From Promethearchaeota archaeon (lineage in GTDB: Archaea; Asgardarchaeota; Lokiarchaeia; Sigyniarchaeales; SOKP01), in assembly GCA_018238625.1 (NCBI GenBank), contig JABCSY010000001.1:45279-109278 (forward strand): 64,000 nucleotides of DNA, read 5' to 3'. Both the position numbers and the translations under genes were made by a program. Position 1 is the first letter of the stretch. The number at the start of each line of letters is the position of its first letter. The notes beneath the pieces were generated by a model that saw nothing but the letters and a program-made list of their open reading frames with translations, ran no database searches and had not been told where the DNA came from. Of this stretch, positions 34,594 through 44,537 are shown one piece after another.

Positions 34594-36288
34594 TTATAGT
34601 ATGAATGAAACTGTTTTCTTAATGTAATCCAAATAATTATTGATTTCTTTTTTGGTTGTTTCGTCACTCCAAGAATATTCTTTCTGCATAATCTTTGCCA
34701 CTTTTTCTGCGGCTTCCGAAGTGTCTCGATGGTGTATCCAGAGCGACATTTCTGTTCGTCGGCAGAACACATCTATCAAATGAGGTGTTAATTCGTATCT
34801 TAACACGTAAACAATTTCCGCCTTAATAAAGTTGTTGTCTTCCATCACTCGTTCTTTTAGTGATTCATCCTCTTTTATCATATCGAGGATTTTAATGGCA
34901 CCTTTTCCATATTGTTGATATAAGTGATCCGCAATATCCTCATCTAAAACAATACCTGAACTTTTTAATTTATCCGGCCAATCTTCTTTCTTTAGCCCTA
35001 TAATGAATGGTTGCCTTGACCAATATTTCTCTCTTTTAATATCGAGAAAGATTTTCCTTTTTTCAACATGCTCAAATAAATCTTCCGCCATAGCACGCCA
35101 TGTTGTTAACTTTCCCCCCGTTATGGTGAGTAATCCATCATCAGAGAAAAAAACAAGATGTTTTCGGGAGACTTCGCTTTCAAGTTTTCCTTTTTGCATT
35201 ACTAATGGTCTTATTCCAGCATAAGTGGAAAGAATATTTTTATATTCTAATTCCGCGCTTGGAAAATAATATTTTACAGAATGAATTAAATAATCTGCAT
35301 CCTCTTTATTACAATATGGATTAGCTAATTCATCTTGATAATCTGTATCCGTTGTCCCTATAAGGGTAAAATCTTTATCTCTTGGTAAAACAAAGAAAGC
35401 TCTCCCATCTGAAATTGAGTTGATAATAGTTGCCATTCGGTTTTTTATATGCTTTCGCCTATATAATAGGTGTACCCCTTTAGTGGGACGAATTAGGGGT
35501 TGAGGGACTTCTTCGGGACGCTTTTCTAGTAATTTATCAGTCCAAATACCAGTTGCATTTACAACCAAAGTTGCTTTCACTTCAAAATCAAGATTACTTT
35601 CCAAATCTCTACACTTTACGCTTAATATCTTTCCATTATCTTTAACATAACCGGTTACTTTGCAATAATTTACTGCGGTTGTACCTCTTATTATCGCTTC
35701 TTTAAGTACCTCAATTGTCAATCTTACATCGTCAACATTGGTATCGTAGTAGACAGCCCCCCCTAAATTTCCCTCCTTAATATATTCAGGTTCCATTTCA
35801 AAAATTTCTTCTGGAGTATAAAATTGATGCTTCTTAAAATTTTTAAATTCTGAATTTTTATCGCTTAAAAAATCATAAACCTTAACTGCAGCTTTTATGT
35901 CCCGTTTTTTGTATTTCCCACCTTCTATTTCTATAAAAAGAAATGGAATTGGTCTGATTATATGGGGAATATGAGCTCGCATCCAATTTCTCTCTTGAGT
36001 AGCTTCCTTTACCAAGTCAAGGTCTCCGTGGGCAATATATCTTATTCCACCATGGGCTAATTTGGAGCTTCTTGAAGATGTGCCTGCTGAAAAATCTTGC
36101 ATATCTACTATAGCTACTTTAAGCCCCCTCATCGCTGCTTCTCGAGCTACCCCAACTCCCGTAATTCCTGCCCCTATTATAAAAATGTCGAAACTTTCTT
36201 CTCTTAATTTCTTAATAAAAACATCTCTGTTTTTATAATTCCAAGTTGGATCAAATAATTTTTTTTCCAAATCTTCCATTTTAACCAT
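34594..36288 (-). CDS. FAD-dependent glycerol-3-phosphate dehydrogenase (GlpA/GlpD family)
   Basis: Oxidises sn-glycerol-3-phosphate to dihydroxyacetone phosphate, passing electrons to a membrane or soluble acceptor. The 564-residue protein has the FAD fold FDIFIIGAGITGVGVAREAA (about 33-52), the family segments SSRSSKLAHGGIRYIAHGDL and TYAGIRPLV, and GGKLTTWRAMAEDLFEH. The C-terminal DAO_C domain is present (RYELTPHLIDVFCRRTEMSL). There is no CxxC-rich GlpA-type C-terminal [2Fe-2S]-binding extension, so it is closer to GlpD. Because ether lipids use glycerol-1-phosphate, an Asgard G3P enzyme bears on lipid or glycerol metabolism. Confidence 0.92.
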   Translation of the reverse strand: MVKMEDLEKKLFDPTWNYKNRDVFIKKLREESFDIFIIGAGITGVGVAREAAMRGLKVAIVDMQDFSAGTSSRSSKLAHGGIRYIAHGDLDLVKEATQERNWMRAHIPHIIRPIPFLFIEIEGGKYKKRDIKAAVKVYDFLSDKNSEFKNFKKHQFYTPEEIFEMEPEYIKEGNLGGAVYYDTNVDDVRLTIEVLKEAIIRGTTAVNYCKVTGYVKDNGKILSVKCRDLESNLDFEVKATLVVNATGIWTDKLLEKRPEEVPQPLIRPTKGVHLLYRRKHIKNRMATIINSISDGRAFFVLPRDKDFTLIGTTDTDYQDELANPYCNKEDADYLIHSVKYYFPSAELEYKNILSTYAGIRPLVMQKGKLESEVSRKHLVFFSDDGLLTITGGKLTTWRAMAEDLFEHVEKRKIFLDIKREKYWSRQPFIIGLKKEDWPDKLKSSGIVLDEDIADHLYQQYGKGAIKILDMIKEDESLKERVMEDNNFIKAEIVYVLRYELTPHLIDVFCRRTEMSLWIHHRDTSEAAEKVAKIMQKEYSWSDETTKKEINNYLDYIKKTVSFIL

Positions 36289-36416
36289 GTTTAGAAAGTT
36301 CCGGACTATAAATAAGGTTTCTTAATGTTTCTATTATCAATACATTTGATTTTTAAGGTATAAATAAATTGAAATACTTGTAATCTAATTGTTTTATATA
36401 TTATAAGGTGATTAAA

Positions 36417-36848
36417 ATGCTAAATTCAGAATTATTAAATGAAGTTAAATTGAAATTATCTGATGGTAGCGCTATACCTGGAGATTGTCTCAAACTTTTC
36501 GAAATATATAAACAGATTTCATCAGAACATGCGGGATTAAGAGAAGAATTCGAAGATATGGCCATGTTAGATATGGATTTCTTAGGACAAATAATCATAT
36601 CTGACGAAAACAAGAAATATTGGCTTAAATTCAAAGAGGGTAAAGTGGATTATGGAGAAGGTGATGTTACTAATCCTTCATTAGCCTTTACAACCAACAT
36701 GGCGACATTTACAGGAATTCTTTTTGGAACAATTGAGATTTCTGGTGCGCATGAAGCCGGAGATGTTAGTTTTGATGGTGGCAGTGAAGCCTTAATGGAT
36801 CTTCAGGCTATTACATCAGTTTTGAATGATTTTTTACAAAATATTTAA
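36417..36848 (+). CDS. SCP2 sterol-binding-domain protein
   Basis: A 143-residue single-domain SCP2 protein: a helix, then beta-strands FLGQIIISDENKKYWLKFKE, GKVDYGEGDVTNPSLAFTTN and FGTIEISGAHEAGDVSFDGG. SCP2 domains carry hydrophobic ligands or fatty acyl-CoAs. The GTG at 36408 belongs to the AAGGTG Shine-Dalgarno, so the ATG at 36417 is taken as the start. The end overlaps the convergent ABCE1 gene by four bases. It could serve the acyl-CoA island that begins 4 kb downstream. Confidence 0.82.
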   Translation: MLNSELLNEVKLKLSDGSAIPGDCLKLFEIYKQISSEHAGLREEFEDMAMLDMDFLGQIIISDENKKYWLKFKEGKVDYGEGDVTNPSLAFTTNMATFTGILFGTIEISGAHEAGDVSFDGGSEALMDLQAITSVLNDFLQNI

Positions 36849-38710
36849 CGAACCCCCCATAACTGCCCAGATGCTCGTTGTGCTCTATCTAATTGAGAGT
36901 CTTTTTTATTCAATCGAGCTCTACCAGTTTTTGTGTCCCTTCGGAAAGTTACATCAATTTCTTTCAGAAAGAGGTTCATCCCTTCGCGTTTATTTAAGGG
37001 TCCAATGGTTTTTCCATGAACTCCTGGCTTTCCAGTAAAAAGAAGAAGTCGGTCAATTAAAGTATCAGCGATTTGAATATCGTGTTCTATACAAATAGCA
37101 ACAGCATTATTTCTTTTTGTAATAGTACGAATTATTTGACCTATATGAATTCTTTCTTCTACATCAAGATATGCTGAAGGCTCATCAAGAATATATAGAT
37201 CTGCGCGTTTAGCAAGGCAATAACATATAAACACACGCTGAAGTTCACCTCCTGAGAGTGCTGATATTTGTAAATCGAATAATTTATCAACACCTAAAGG
37301 TCTATATAATACTCGTAAAATTTCTTCAGAAAAATTGTAGTTTAGAGACCGTTCTATGATGAAATCTCTCACAGTTTGAGAAGATTCTTGAGTAATATAT
37401 TGTGGTTTGTAAGAGACAATAGCTTGAATTCCTTCAAAATCAGATCCAAAGTCTGGTTGGAGCTCACCCGCAAGGATTTTTGCAAAGGTAGACTTACCAC
37501 ATCCATTTTCACCAACAATACCCAAAATCTCAGAAGCATAAATAGTTCCAGGGTTCACAGATAAATGAAACGACTCAAAAGTCTTTGAAATATTTCCATA
37601 ACGCGCAAAAATCTTCGCGTTGCTCCATGTCCGACCGCTAGTTGAGCGTTTAAAGCCATATTCTTTTTCTCGGAACTCTATGTTTTCTGCCTTTAAAAAA
37701 CCAGTTAAATACGCGTTAATACCCTTTTTTGTTGTCAAAGGTTTTGAGATAATGCCAAATTGATGAGGTACCCCATAAAACAGTTGGATTACATCTGATA
37801 GATAATCTAATATCGCTAAATCGTGCTCAACTACTAATATAGGACATTGTTTCTCATTCCCAAACCCTTGAGCACGCTCGCGCAATAATTGGGCTAATTT
37901 GATTCGTTTTTGTACATCTAGAAAAGTACATGGTTCGTCAATAATGTAAATATCTGCTTCTTTAATAAGAACGGAAGCAATAGCAAATCTCTGCAACTCT
38001 CCACCAGAACATTGCTCTAGAATTCGATTAGCAATAGCACTTATGTCCAAATAATCTCGAATCTTATTGAAAAATAATAAACTTACTTCATTTTCTGCAT
38101 TTAAAATGTCAATAACTTTCTTTCCTTGATATTTTTCAAACAAAACGCGCAGAATTTGTTGTTTATATGCGATTTTTCTATAATTTTGGGACAAGCTTGT
38201 AAAATGATTTCGCATTTCACTTTCTTTTACTTTTTTTATGACATCTTTCCATTGGATTTGATTAGATTTTAAATCAGAATTTCCAAAATTTGGTTTTAAT
38301 TTTCCTGAAATTATATTTAAGACAGTGGTCTTTCCTATTCCGTTTGGACCGCATAATCCGGAAACTTTTCCCGAGATCAGAGTTGGCAAATTATATAGAC
38401 GAAAACCCTCTGATTCTTCCTCGTTGGGATATTTATGAGTAGGAACCAATTCAGTTGGCTCTTCTAAAACATTTTTTACATATATTGCTTTTGCAGGGCA
38501 AACATTGACGCACACACCACATTTCAAGCAAGTTTCGCTATTTATTTTAATTTGTTTTGTAGATTTTTGAAACCAAATCGGGACTTCTTGCTTCTTCTTA
38601 TTTGGTTTTAATCTTGCGTTTGAAAGCGTTATGGGACATTTCTTAATGCATTGTCGGCCGCAAAACCGTAGATTACAAGAATCGTAATCAACCAAATAAA
38701 CTTTTTTCAT
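36845..38710 (-). CDS. ABCE1/Rli1 ribosome-recycling ATPase
   Basis: Splits ribosomes after termination. The 621-residue protein has all the expected parts: an N-terminal iron-sulfur domain (CNLRFCGRQCIKKCP and CLKCGVCVNVCPAKAI), NBD1 with Walker A GPNGIGKT (121-128) and signature CSGGELQR, NBD2 with Walker A GENGCGKST and signature LSGGELQR, and hinge segments. The N-terminal MKKVYLVDYDSCNLRFCGRQ is near-universal in the family. The ATG at 38710 follows the PfkB gene's stop by about six bases, so the two are co-transcribed. Confidence 0.97.
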   Translation of the reverse strand: MKKVYLVDYDSCNLRFCGRQCIKKCPITLSNARLKPNKKKQEVPIWFQKSTKQIKINSETCLKCGVCVNVCPAKAIYVKNVLEEPTELVPTHKYPNEEESEGFRLYNLPTLISGKVSGLCGPNGIGKTTVLNIISGKLKPNFGNSDLKSNQIQWKDVIKKVKESEMRNHFTSLSQNYRKIAYKQQILRVLFEKYQGKKVIDILNAENEVSLLFFNKIRDYLDISAIANRILEQCSGGELQRFAIASVLIKEADIYIIDEPCTFLDVQKRIKLAQLLRERAQGFGNEKQCPILVVEHDLAILDYLSDVIQLFYGVPHQFGIISKPLTTKKGINAYLTGFLKAENIEFREKEYGFKRSTSGRTWSNAKIFARYGNISKTFESFHLSVNPGTIYASEILGIVGENGCGKSTFAKILAGELQPDFGSDFEGIQAIVSYKPQYITQESSQTVRDFIIERSLNYNFSEEILRVLYRPLGVDKLFDLQISALSGGELQRVFICYCLAKRADLYILDEPSAYLDVEERIHIGQIIRTITKRNNAVAICIEHDIQIADTLIDRLLLFTGKPGVHGKTIGPLNKREGMNLFLKEIDVTFRRDTKTGRARLNKKDSQLDRAQRASGQLWGVR

Positions 38711-38716
38711 TGTATT

Positions 38717-39901
38717 TTAAGGAAAATTAGGGTTATCATTACCAATAAATTCCATATATCTACTTATAAATTGAGATAATTGATTAAAGTTTGGAGAATT
38801 TCCAGTTCTTACAAAAATAGCCGTTAGAGCGTTGCCCATGAGGATTGCTTCAGGAGGGGTAAGACCACACGATAAACCTAAAACCGTTCCCGAATGAAAA
38901 TAATCGCCTGCGCCAACTGTAAATTTAGGTTTTGAAGTAAATCCTTCAGTTACCCAATAATGATCTTCTACAGTAGAGATCGTTGCGAAATGAGGGGAAT
39001 GAATAACCAAATAGGATAAATTCATTTCTTTATTAAGCCGTTTTCCGCCGTCAATATAGTCAGTTGAATTTTCTTGATATGGAGCGAAAGTTTTAACATT
39101 TGCTAAGACTTTAGAAAGGAAACAAGCTTCCAGTTCGTTTGCGCTTAGCATAACTGGAACTAGTTGGTCTATTTTTTGAAGAATTTTTACCAAATCTAAA
39201 AGATCCTGTCTCGAACGTTTTCTTATATCAGCTATGTCTACAAAAAATATTTTTTCTTTTAAATTGGATATAGAAGGAAAGATCTCATCTAAGAAATGTT
39301 GCCATATATCGTTTAAGTTTGGTATTAAAGCCCAATGTCCAAAACCCATAATATTAGATGCTTCTATTATCTTAATTAACTTACCTAGTTTTACATTATC
39401 CATTAGCGTTTTCCAATCAATGTTTAAAATGGGGGTAAAATCAGTTATCATAACTTTTCCATCATCAAATTCTAAACCTAATGTTTGACCAGGATTAGAA
39501 ATTGGAATTGATTCTACTTCAGGTAGTTGATAATAAAATTCGTTAAGTTTAGGATGTCCTAAAGCCGCAATCAAATATATGTTTACGCCAAAAGCATTCA
39601 ACGCTCGACAAGTGTTAGGAGCAAAACCGCCAAAGATCCTCTTTTTTAAAACTCTCTCAATATTTGCCGAACTTCCAGCAACATTAATTAATAATTCTCC
39701 AAAAGCCTTCATGCTCTCCATTCTTGTCCATTGTTTTGCGCTCATCCTGCTCTGGACTAAAGAATAAAGAGAATCAACATACCCATCAAAACCTAAAAAA
39801 CAAGACTTTTTTATTACAGTAGTTTGAACGGTTTCCAATTTTTTAGTTATTGAATCTAAAGTTTCTAAAGTAACATCGTAGTCGTTTAGCTTTTTATACA
39901 T
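38717..39901 (-). CDS. PfkB/ribokinase-family sugar kinase
   Basis: A 394-residue predicted carbohydrate kinase. Fold signatures are FGGFAPNTCRALNAFGVNIY (glycine-rich substrate-binding part), the ANELEA segment and the C-terminal GAGDYFHSGTVLGLSCGLTP, which holds the anion hole and catalytic Asp. An unusual N-terminus of about 50 residues precedes the fold, and the substrate cannot be deduced. It is upstream of and nearly overlapping the ABCE1 gene. Confidence 0.8.
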   Translation of the reverse strand: MYKKLNDYDVTLETLDSITKKLETVQTTVIKKSCFLGFDGYVDSLYSLVQSRMSAKQWTRMESMKAFGELLINVAGSSANIERVLKKRIFGGFAPNTCRALNAFGVNIYLIAALGHPKLNEFYYQLPEVESIPISNPGQTLGLEFDDGKVMITDFTPILNIDWKTLMDNVKLGKLIKIIEASNIMGFGHWALIPNLNDIWQHFLDEIFPSISNLKEKIFFVDIADIRKRSRQDLLDLVKILQKIDQLVPVMLSANELEACFLSKVLANVKTFAPYQENSTDYIDGGKRLNKEMNLSYLVIHSPHFATISTVEDHYWVTEGFTSKPKFTVGAGDYFHSGTVLGLSCGLTPPEAILMGNALTAIFVRTGNSPNFNQLSQFISRYMEFIGNDNPNFP

Positions 39902-39930
39902 AAGTAGAGATATAATTTATTTCTAATAAA

Positions 39931-40902
39931 TCATACTTCCAATAATTTTTGAAGAATTAATGGCATGGAATAAATATCCCAATAGTTATGTTCAATAATT
40001 TCTTTTACTAATCCCACATATCTTAAAGAATCTTCCAAATACTTTTTGTAGCACAATCCAACTAATCCACTTGGTAACTCATTATCCCTTTTCAGATTTA
40101 ATAGCTTGTCTTCCATGTTTGTTAGCGTGTATTTCTCGAAACTTCCTCTGTATTTCCTTCGGCAATTGTGATATAGGTCTATATGGTGAAATTTTGTGTT
40201 AAACCTCTCGTAAGGCTCTTCCTCGTTAGTAATCATCGGATTTTCGTCAAAAAAATACAGAAAACGGTTGGCAATGTAAGGAATATCAAATGATTTTCCG
40301 TTATAGCTAATTAGACATTTAAACTTGGGTAAAATTTCCGTTTTAAAGTGCTCATACATTGCGATCTCCTCTTCCAAATCTCGTGCGAAAAGTATGTGGA
40401 TTTCAAATTTATCGTTGTTAAAAAATCCTAACCCTATAACAATTATGGGGCTATCATACAATCCTAAAGTTTCTATATCGAGAAAAAGGAAATCCTCCTT
40501 ATCAAAACAAAAAGCAACATCCAAATCGTAAATAGATCTATTTCTACACAGAAGGTTGTATTTTCTATTTTTAATTAATTCCAAGATATGATGGGCAGAT
40601 GCGCTGTATTTTAAATTAAATCTCAAATCGTACAGAGATTGTACTCCTTTTCTATTTAGTTGATGTTCTATATTTTCACCAATATAATAAACCGTCTTTA
40701 AGTTACGAAGAAGTTTATTCCTTGAGAGAGTTAAATTTAAGTCGCATGAAAAAGTCTCTTCTTTCCAAGTAATTTCCATGAACTGCCCCATGCTATTTCT
40801 TACAATGGTGTGATTGCGGAAAATATCTTCGATTTTCTTGTCCCTAAATTGATCTGTTAAGTGAGTTATATCAAATGTCTCGAAGTTATAGAAGTAATCC
40901 AT
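39931..40902 (-). CDS. RNase H-fold exonuclease-like protein (YprB type)
   Basis: A 323-residue protein. A DEDD-type nuclease fold begins at about residue 125: FLFLDIETLGLYDSPIIVIG (first Asp and Glu), then ISYNGKSFDIPYIANRFLYF (second Asp), and a C-terminal YSLTNMEDKLLNL-like stretch (here YTLTNMEDKLL). The N-terminal ~110 residues resemble the helix-hairpin region seen in YprB-like proteins (GENIEHQLNRKGVQSLYDLR). The frame opens at TTG 40908 but ATG 40902 is the better start. Probably acts on DNA or RNA ends; the pathway is unknown. Confidence 0.78.
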   Translation of the reverse strand: MDYFYNFETFDITHLTDQFRDKKIEDIFRNHTIVRNSMGQFMEITWKEETFSCDLNLTLSRNKLLRNLKTVYYIGENIEHQLNRKGVQSLYDLRFNLKYSASAHHILELIKNRKYNLLCRNRSIYDLDVAFCFDKEDFLFLDIETLGLYDSPIIVIGLGFFNNDKFEIHILFARDLEEEIAMYEHFKTEILPKFKCLISYNGKSFDIPYIANRFLYFFDENPMITNEEEPYERFNTKFHHIDLYHNCRRKYRGSFEKYTLTNMEDKLLNLKRDNELPSGLVGLCYKKYLEDSLRYVGLVKEIIEHNYWDIYSMPLILQKLLEV

Positions 40903-40990
40903 TATCAATAATAAATAAGGATTTTTATTTAATAATTCAAACTCTGAAAATTTATAATAAAACTAAATAAATAAGGAATAACAAATTTTT

Positions 40991-42325
40991 TTAATAGTTA
41001 ATTTTAGGGATATAATCTTCATTTTTTCTGCGTGGAGGTTTGTATTTGAAAAATCTTCGAGATTCGCTATCTTCAAGCACATAGTTACTACCCCCGCCAT
41101 GGATCATGCAATATGGATCAAAGAGACCGATTTCATTGGCGTATTGTCTAGTAAAACCTCGGCCACCCATAGTTCTAAAGCAATGAATGGCGCTTTCGAA
41201 TCCTAGTTCCGTTGTACTTATTTTTAAGCCCATTGTATTGGCTGCCATTAATTTAGAACCCGCTAATTCGGGATGTTCGTCTAATTGCCTTACATATTGT
41301 ATCATAGCGGAAATCAGCAAATTCAACTCGCGAATTTTTCGAGATATTGGAAATCGTATAACTTGATATTGATGTAATCTGTGTTTAAATTGTTTACGCT
41401 GGAGGGCGTAGGCATGAGAATAAATCAGTTTTTTCATGGTATCACCTAATGCCTCGGCACTTATAACCAAACGCTCTTCTGTTAATTGATGAAACATTAT
41501 ATCCAATCCATGTCCTTTAAGCAGATTTTCTTTTGGAATTTCAGTTCTGTCAAATATCAATCGACTGACAAACGCATCGGTCATGCCATATGTTCTAACC
41601 CGAGTACTTAGGAAGTTTTTTAACTTCTGATTCTCAGTATCGACAATAACGGCGGCTAATTGTCCTTTATTTAATCTTCCATATAAAATAATGTAATCAG
41701 CGATCATACCGTTAGTTATAAACAGTTTTTTACCTTTTGCTATTATTTTATCGTCTTTTTCTAGTAAAGCTAATTCCATATTAAAAATATCAGATCCTGC
41801 GTTGAATTCAGTCATAGCAGAAGCGCCAATTTGCCCATCTTTTGCGACAGGAGTCAAAAACTTTTCTTTTTGAGCTTCATTGGAAGCGTAATTCACAGGA
41901 TTGCAATAAAGCGTGCCTCCTGCAAGTCGCCCCATCTCTACGCTATAATTCCCCGCAATATATTGTTCGCTATATTCGCTCCATCGGCCACCACATAGGG
42001 CATAGGCAATTAAAGCGTTCCTAGTAATCCGCCCGACTTCGTAATCTTCTACGTTAAGAATTGTGGAATAATATCCTTTATTGGATAACTTTTTCATTAT
42101 TCCAATAACTAATTCTTTCTTTTTGTCTTGAGTAGGTTCCTCAACAAGATAGTTTAAATCTTCTAACTTCCTCAGTTCTGGATCGAGTTCTTTCTCCATA
42201 AACTCATAAAGTTCTGCTAAAAATTCTTTTTCTTGAGCGTTAAGCACGGGATTATTCAGTAAATCTAATTCTGGTACATATTTTTGAATTTTGATCTTTT
42301 CAAACTCTCTGATTCTTGTATCCAT
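40991..42325 (-). CDS. Acyl-CoA dehydrogenase
   Basis: FAD-dependent dehydrogenase introducing an alpha-beta double bond in an acyl-CoA. It has 444 residues, with the flavin segments SAMTEFNAGSDIFNMELALL and KKLFITNGMIADYIILYGRL and the C-terminal FRTMGGRGFTRQYANEIGLF. The usual catalytic Glu position in the IYEGT motif reads IHGGGSN, with no Glu. A Glu is instead available in TEERLVISAEALG, the position used by isovaleryl-CoA dehydrogenase, so the base appears relocated. It is divergent from the thiolase-like gene across about 185 bases. Substrate unknown, possibly branched or long chain. Confidence 0.88.
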   Translation of the reverse strand: MDTRIREFEKIKIQKYVPELDLLNNPVLNAQEKEFLAELYEFMEKELDPELRKLEDLNYLVEEPTQDKKKELVIGIMKKLSNKGYYSTILNVEDYEVGRITRNALIAYALCGGRWSEYSEQYIAGNYSVEMGRLAGGTLYCNPVNYASNEAQKEKFLTPVAKDGQIGASAMTEFNAGSDIFNMELALLEKDDKIIAKGKKLFITNGMIADYIILYGRLNKGQLAAVIVDTENQKLKNFLSTRVRTYGMTDAFVSRLIFDRTEIPKENLLKGHGLDIMFHQLTEERLVISAEALGDTMKKLIYSHAYALQRKQFKHRLHQYQVIRFPISRKIRELNLLISAMIQYVRQLDEHPELAGSKLMAANTMGLKISTTELGFESAIHCFRTMGGRGFTRQYANEIGLFDPYCMIHGGGSNYVLEDSESRRFFKYKPPRRKNEDYIPKINY

Positions 42326-42510
42326 ATTATTTCAATCATTTTTTTAATTTTTAAACTTTATTTTAGTTCTAATTAATTCTTTTGTGAATAAAATTTAAAT
42401 TGATCATAATTAGAAATCTTTTAATCATAGTGAAATTAAAATATCATATCAATTAGATATTTAAAATCTAATTATTAAAAAAGAATTTTATTAAAAAAAG
42501 TGAATAAAAA

Positions 42511-43932
42511 ATGATTAAATTTAGCGATAAACAACTGAAAATCCCCAAAATGTCTAAACCGGTATACTTAGCAACTGTAGGCATGTCAAAATTCGACCGT
42601 GCGTTCCCTGAAACTCGAACGGAGGAATTATGTGTCCAAGCTTTAACGGCAGCAGCTGATTTTGTTAAGATGACCCCTTCTGAATTGAAAAGTTTCATTC
42701 ATACTGCTTATTACGGTCATTTTGCGGATCACTTTGGAGATCAATTATTAGGAGAAGCAGTCATTCACGATAGACTTGGTCTAGATCCACTAGGAACCAT
42801 CGGTGTCAAAACGGGTGGAGCTACGGGAGGGTCAACTATGTGGGAGGCAATAAAAACCGTTGCATCGGGGTATAGCGATTGTGCCCTTGCCTTAGGTTGG
42901 GAGAGAATGGATGAAGTTCCAACTGACGAAGGTAATCATCTCATTTCTGCAGCCGCAGATAAGGATTGGGAAACACCATTAGGTCATATTTATACTGGTT
43001 ATTACGCTGTAATGGCTCAAAGATATTGGCAAATATTTGGTAAGGCAGAGGATTCTTTTAGAAAAACTATGGCAGAAATTGCTGTTAAAAACCGTGGTTA
43101 TGCGAGAATGAACCCTTACGCACATGGGCCAATGAAAATCACCGTTGAAGATGTAATCAATTCTCCTGTCATTGCTTATCCCTTACGTGCCTTGGATTGC
43201 TGTTTAATGAGCGTAGGGTCTGCTTGTGGCGTTGTTTGCGATGAAAAAACTGCATATGAGATAACCGATAATCCTCTTCGGATATGGATAGGTGCAGGAA
43301 GTCATACATTAAGAGTAGCTGATCGGCGTAATATGGAAATACCACTTTTACCAAACGAAAAGCCAGGACAATACGATAATTTAGGTAAAAGATTCCCCGG
43401 AGCTGATAGGTATCCTGGATTTAGCAGTTTTTTAGCTGCTCGTGTGGCGGCTTATTATGCCTATAACATGACTGGTGTTGTTGATCCAATTGATGACCTT
43501 GATGTTGTAGAACTCCACGATGCCTTCACAATTAGTGATATTCAAACTTATGAGGACATAGGCATTACACCTTATGGAGACGGGCGTAGTTATATTGAGT
43601 CTGGTGAAGCATACCATACAAACCCAAACACTAAAAAACCAGGCAAATTACCTAGCAATTTATGTGGTGGATTAATCGGTTGTATGCATGCTGTTGGAGC
43701 AACCGGGCTTATGCAAATTGCAGAAATTGGATATCATTTATGGAATCGATGGGACGAAATTCATGAGCCCCAAGAAAAATGGGACGCTTTTGGTAGAGAA
43801 AAACCGAAAGATTGGACAAGTCTTCAAGTAAAAGGGGCAAAAAGAGGTTTAGCAATAAGTCATGCTGGTGTGGGTTCTCATGTGACATGTGCGATTTTAA
43901 TGGATCCAAATCACTTAATTAAGGAGGAATAA
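42511..43932 (+). CDS. Thiolase-fold protein without the nucleophilic cysteine (SCP-x/Ltp-like)
   Basis: A 473-residue member of the SCP-x/lipid-transfer thiolase family. The position of the acyl-accepting Cys reads TGGATGGSTM, so it is Gly. The HDAF segment (VELHDAFTISDIQTYEDIG) and the His motif (CGGLIGCMHAVGATGL) are kept. It probably does not catalyse a thiolase reaction through an acyl-enzyme; Ltp2-type retro-aldolases also lack this Cys and pair with DUF35 proteins. A DUF35 gene follows five bases downstream. Either ATG 42511 or the later ATG at 42550 could be the start. Confidence 0.85.
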   Translation: MIKFSDKQLKIPKMSKPVYLATVGMSKFDRAFPETRTEELCVQALTAAADFVKMTPSELKSFIHTAYYGHFADHFGDQLLGEAVIHDRLGLDPLGTIGVKTGGATGGSTMWEAIKTVASGYSDCALALGWERMDEVPTDEGNHLISAAADKDWETPLGHIYTGYYAVMAQRYWQIFGKAEDSFRKTMAEIAVKNRGYARMNPYAHGPMKITVEDVINSPVIAYPLRALDCCLMSVGSACGVVCDEKTAYEITDNPLRIWIGAGSHTLRVADRRNMEIPLLPNEKPGQYDNLGKRFPGADRYPGFSSFLAARVAAYYAYNMTGVVDPIDDLDVVELHDAFTISDIQTYEDIGITPYGDGRSYIESGEAYHTNPNTKKPGKLPSNLCGGLIGCMHAVGATGLMQIAEIGYHLWNRWDEIHEPQEKWDAFGREKPKDWTSLQVKGAKRGLAISHAGVGSHVTCAILMDPNHLIKEE

Positions 43933-43937
43933 AAAAA

Positions 43938-44537
43938 ATGCCAAAAACTGAAGATGAAAAGGGTTTTGTTTCCATAATTAATGGAAGATATAAACCAAAA
44001 GGAAAGTTTCATATCATTGAGGCAAATCAACCGATTTTTAACGAAGATACAGGAAAATTAGCGGGTGTTACAAATCCTAGAGACATGACTTATATCCACT
44101 CTTATGGTGGTGAAGCTATTTTTTTCGAATCTCTTAGTAAGGGAAAATTGATGGCTACAAGATGCGATAATGATAAATGTAAATTCAAAGGATCAATCTA
44201 CATGCCTTTCAGGATTTTTTGTCCAGATTGCTTAAGAAAAATGACTGTAATTGATTATACTGAGAAAGCAAAAAATAGCGCTAAAATATATTCCTTCATT
44301 ATAACCCATCGATCGGGAGCGTTTAATACCCTAAAAAAGCCAATAAAATTCATTAATATAGAATTTGATGATGTAGTCACAATACTAATGAGTTATCTAT
44401 CGGTAGGAGACCCCGAACTAGAAAAACGCGTGATACCCATTTTTAAAACAAAAAATCCCACTCATACAATAATGGATCTCTCATTTGTTCTCGAAGGAAC
44501 CTCAGAATCGGAATTACCTGAAGGATTTACTTTTTAA
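43938..44537 (+). CDS. DUF35 OB-fold zinc-ribbon protein
   Basis: A 199-residue partner of the preceding thiolase-fold protein. The zinc ribbon is unusual in spacing (CDNDKC, C-x4-C, then FCPDC), followed by an OB-fold-like region (KIYSFIITHRSGAFNTLKKP). DUF35 proteins bind acyl-CoA and form complexes with thiolase-fold enzymes, as in the archaeal acetoacetyl-CoA thiolase/HMG-CoA synthase complex. There is a strong AGGAGG Shine-Dalgarno, and the gap to the upstream gene is five bases. Confidence 0.82.
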   Translation: MPKTEDEKGFVSIINGRYKPKGKFHIIEANQPIFNEDTGKLAGVTNPRDMTYIHSYGGEAIFFESLSKGKLMATRCDNDKCKFKGSIYMPFRIFCPDCLRKMTVIDYTEKAKNSAKIYSFIITHRSGAFNTLKKPIKFINIEFDDVVTILMSYLSVGDPELEKRVIPIFKTKNPTHTIMDLSFVLEGTSESELPEGFTF

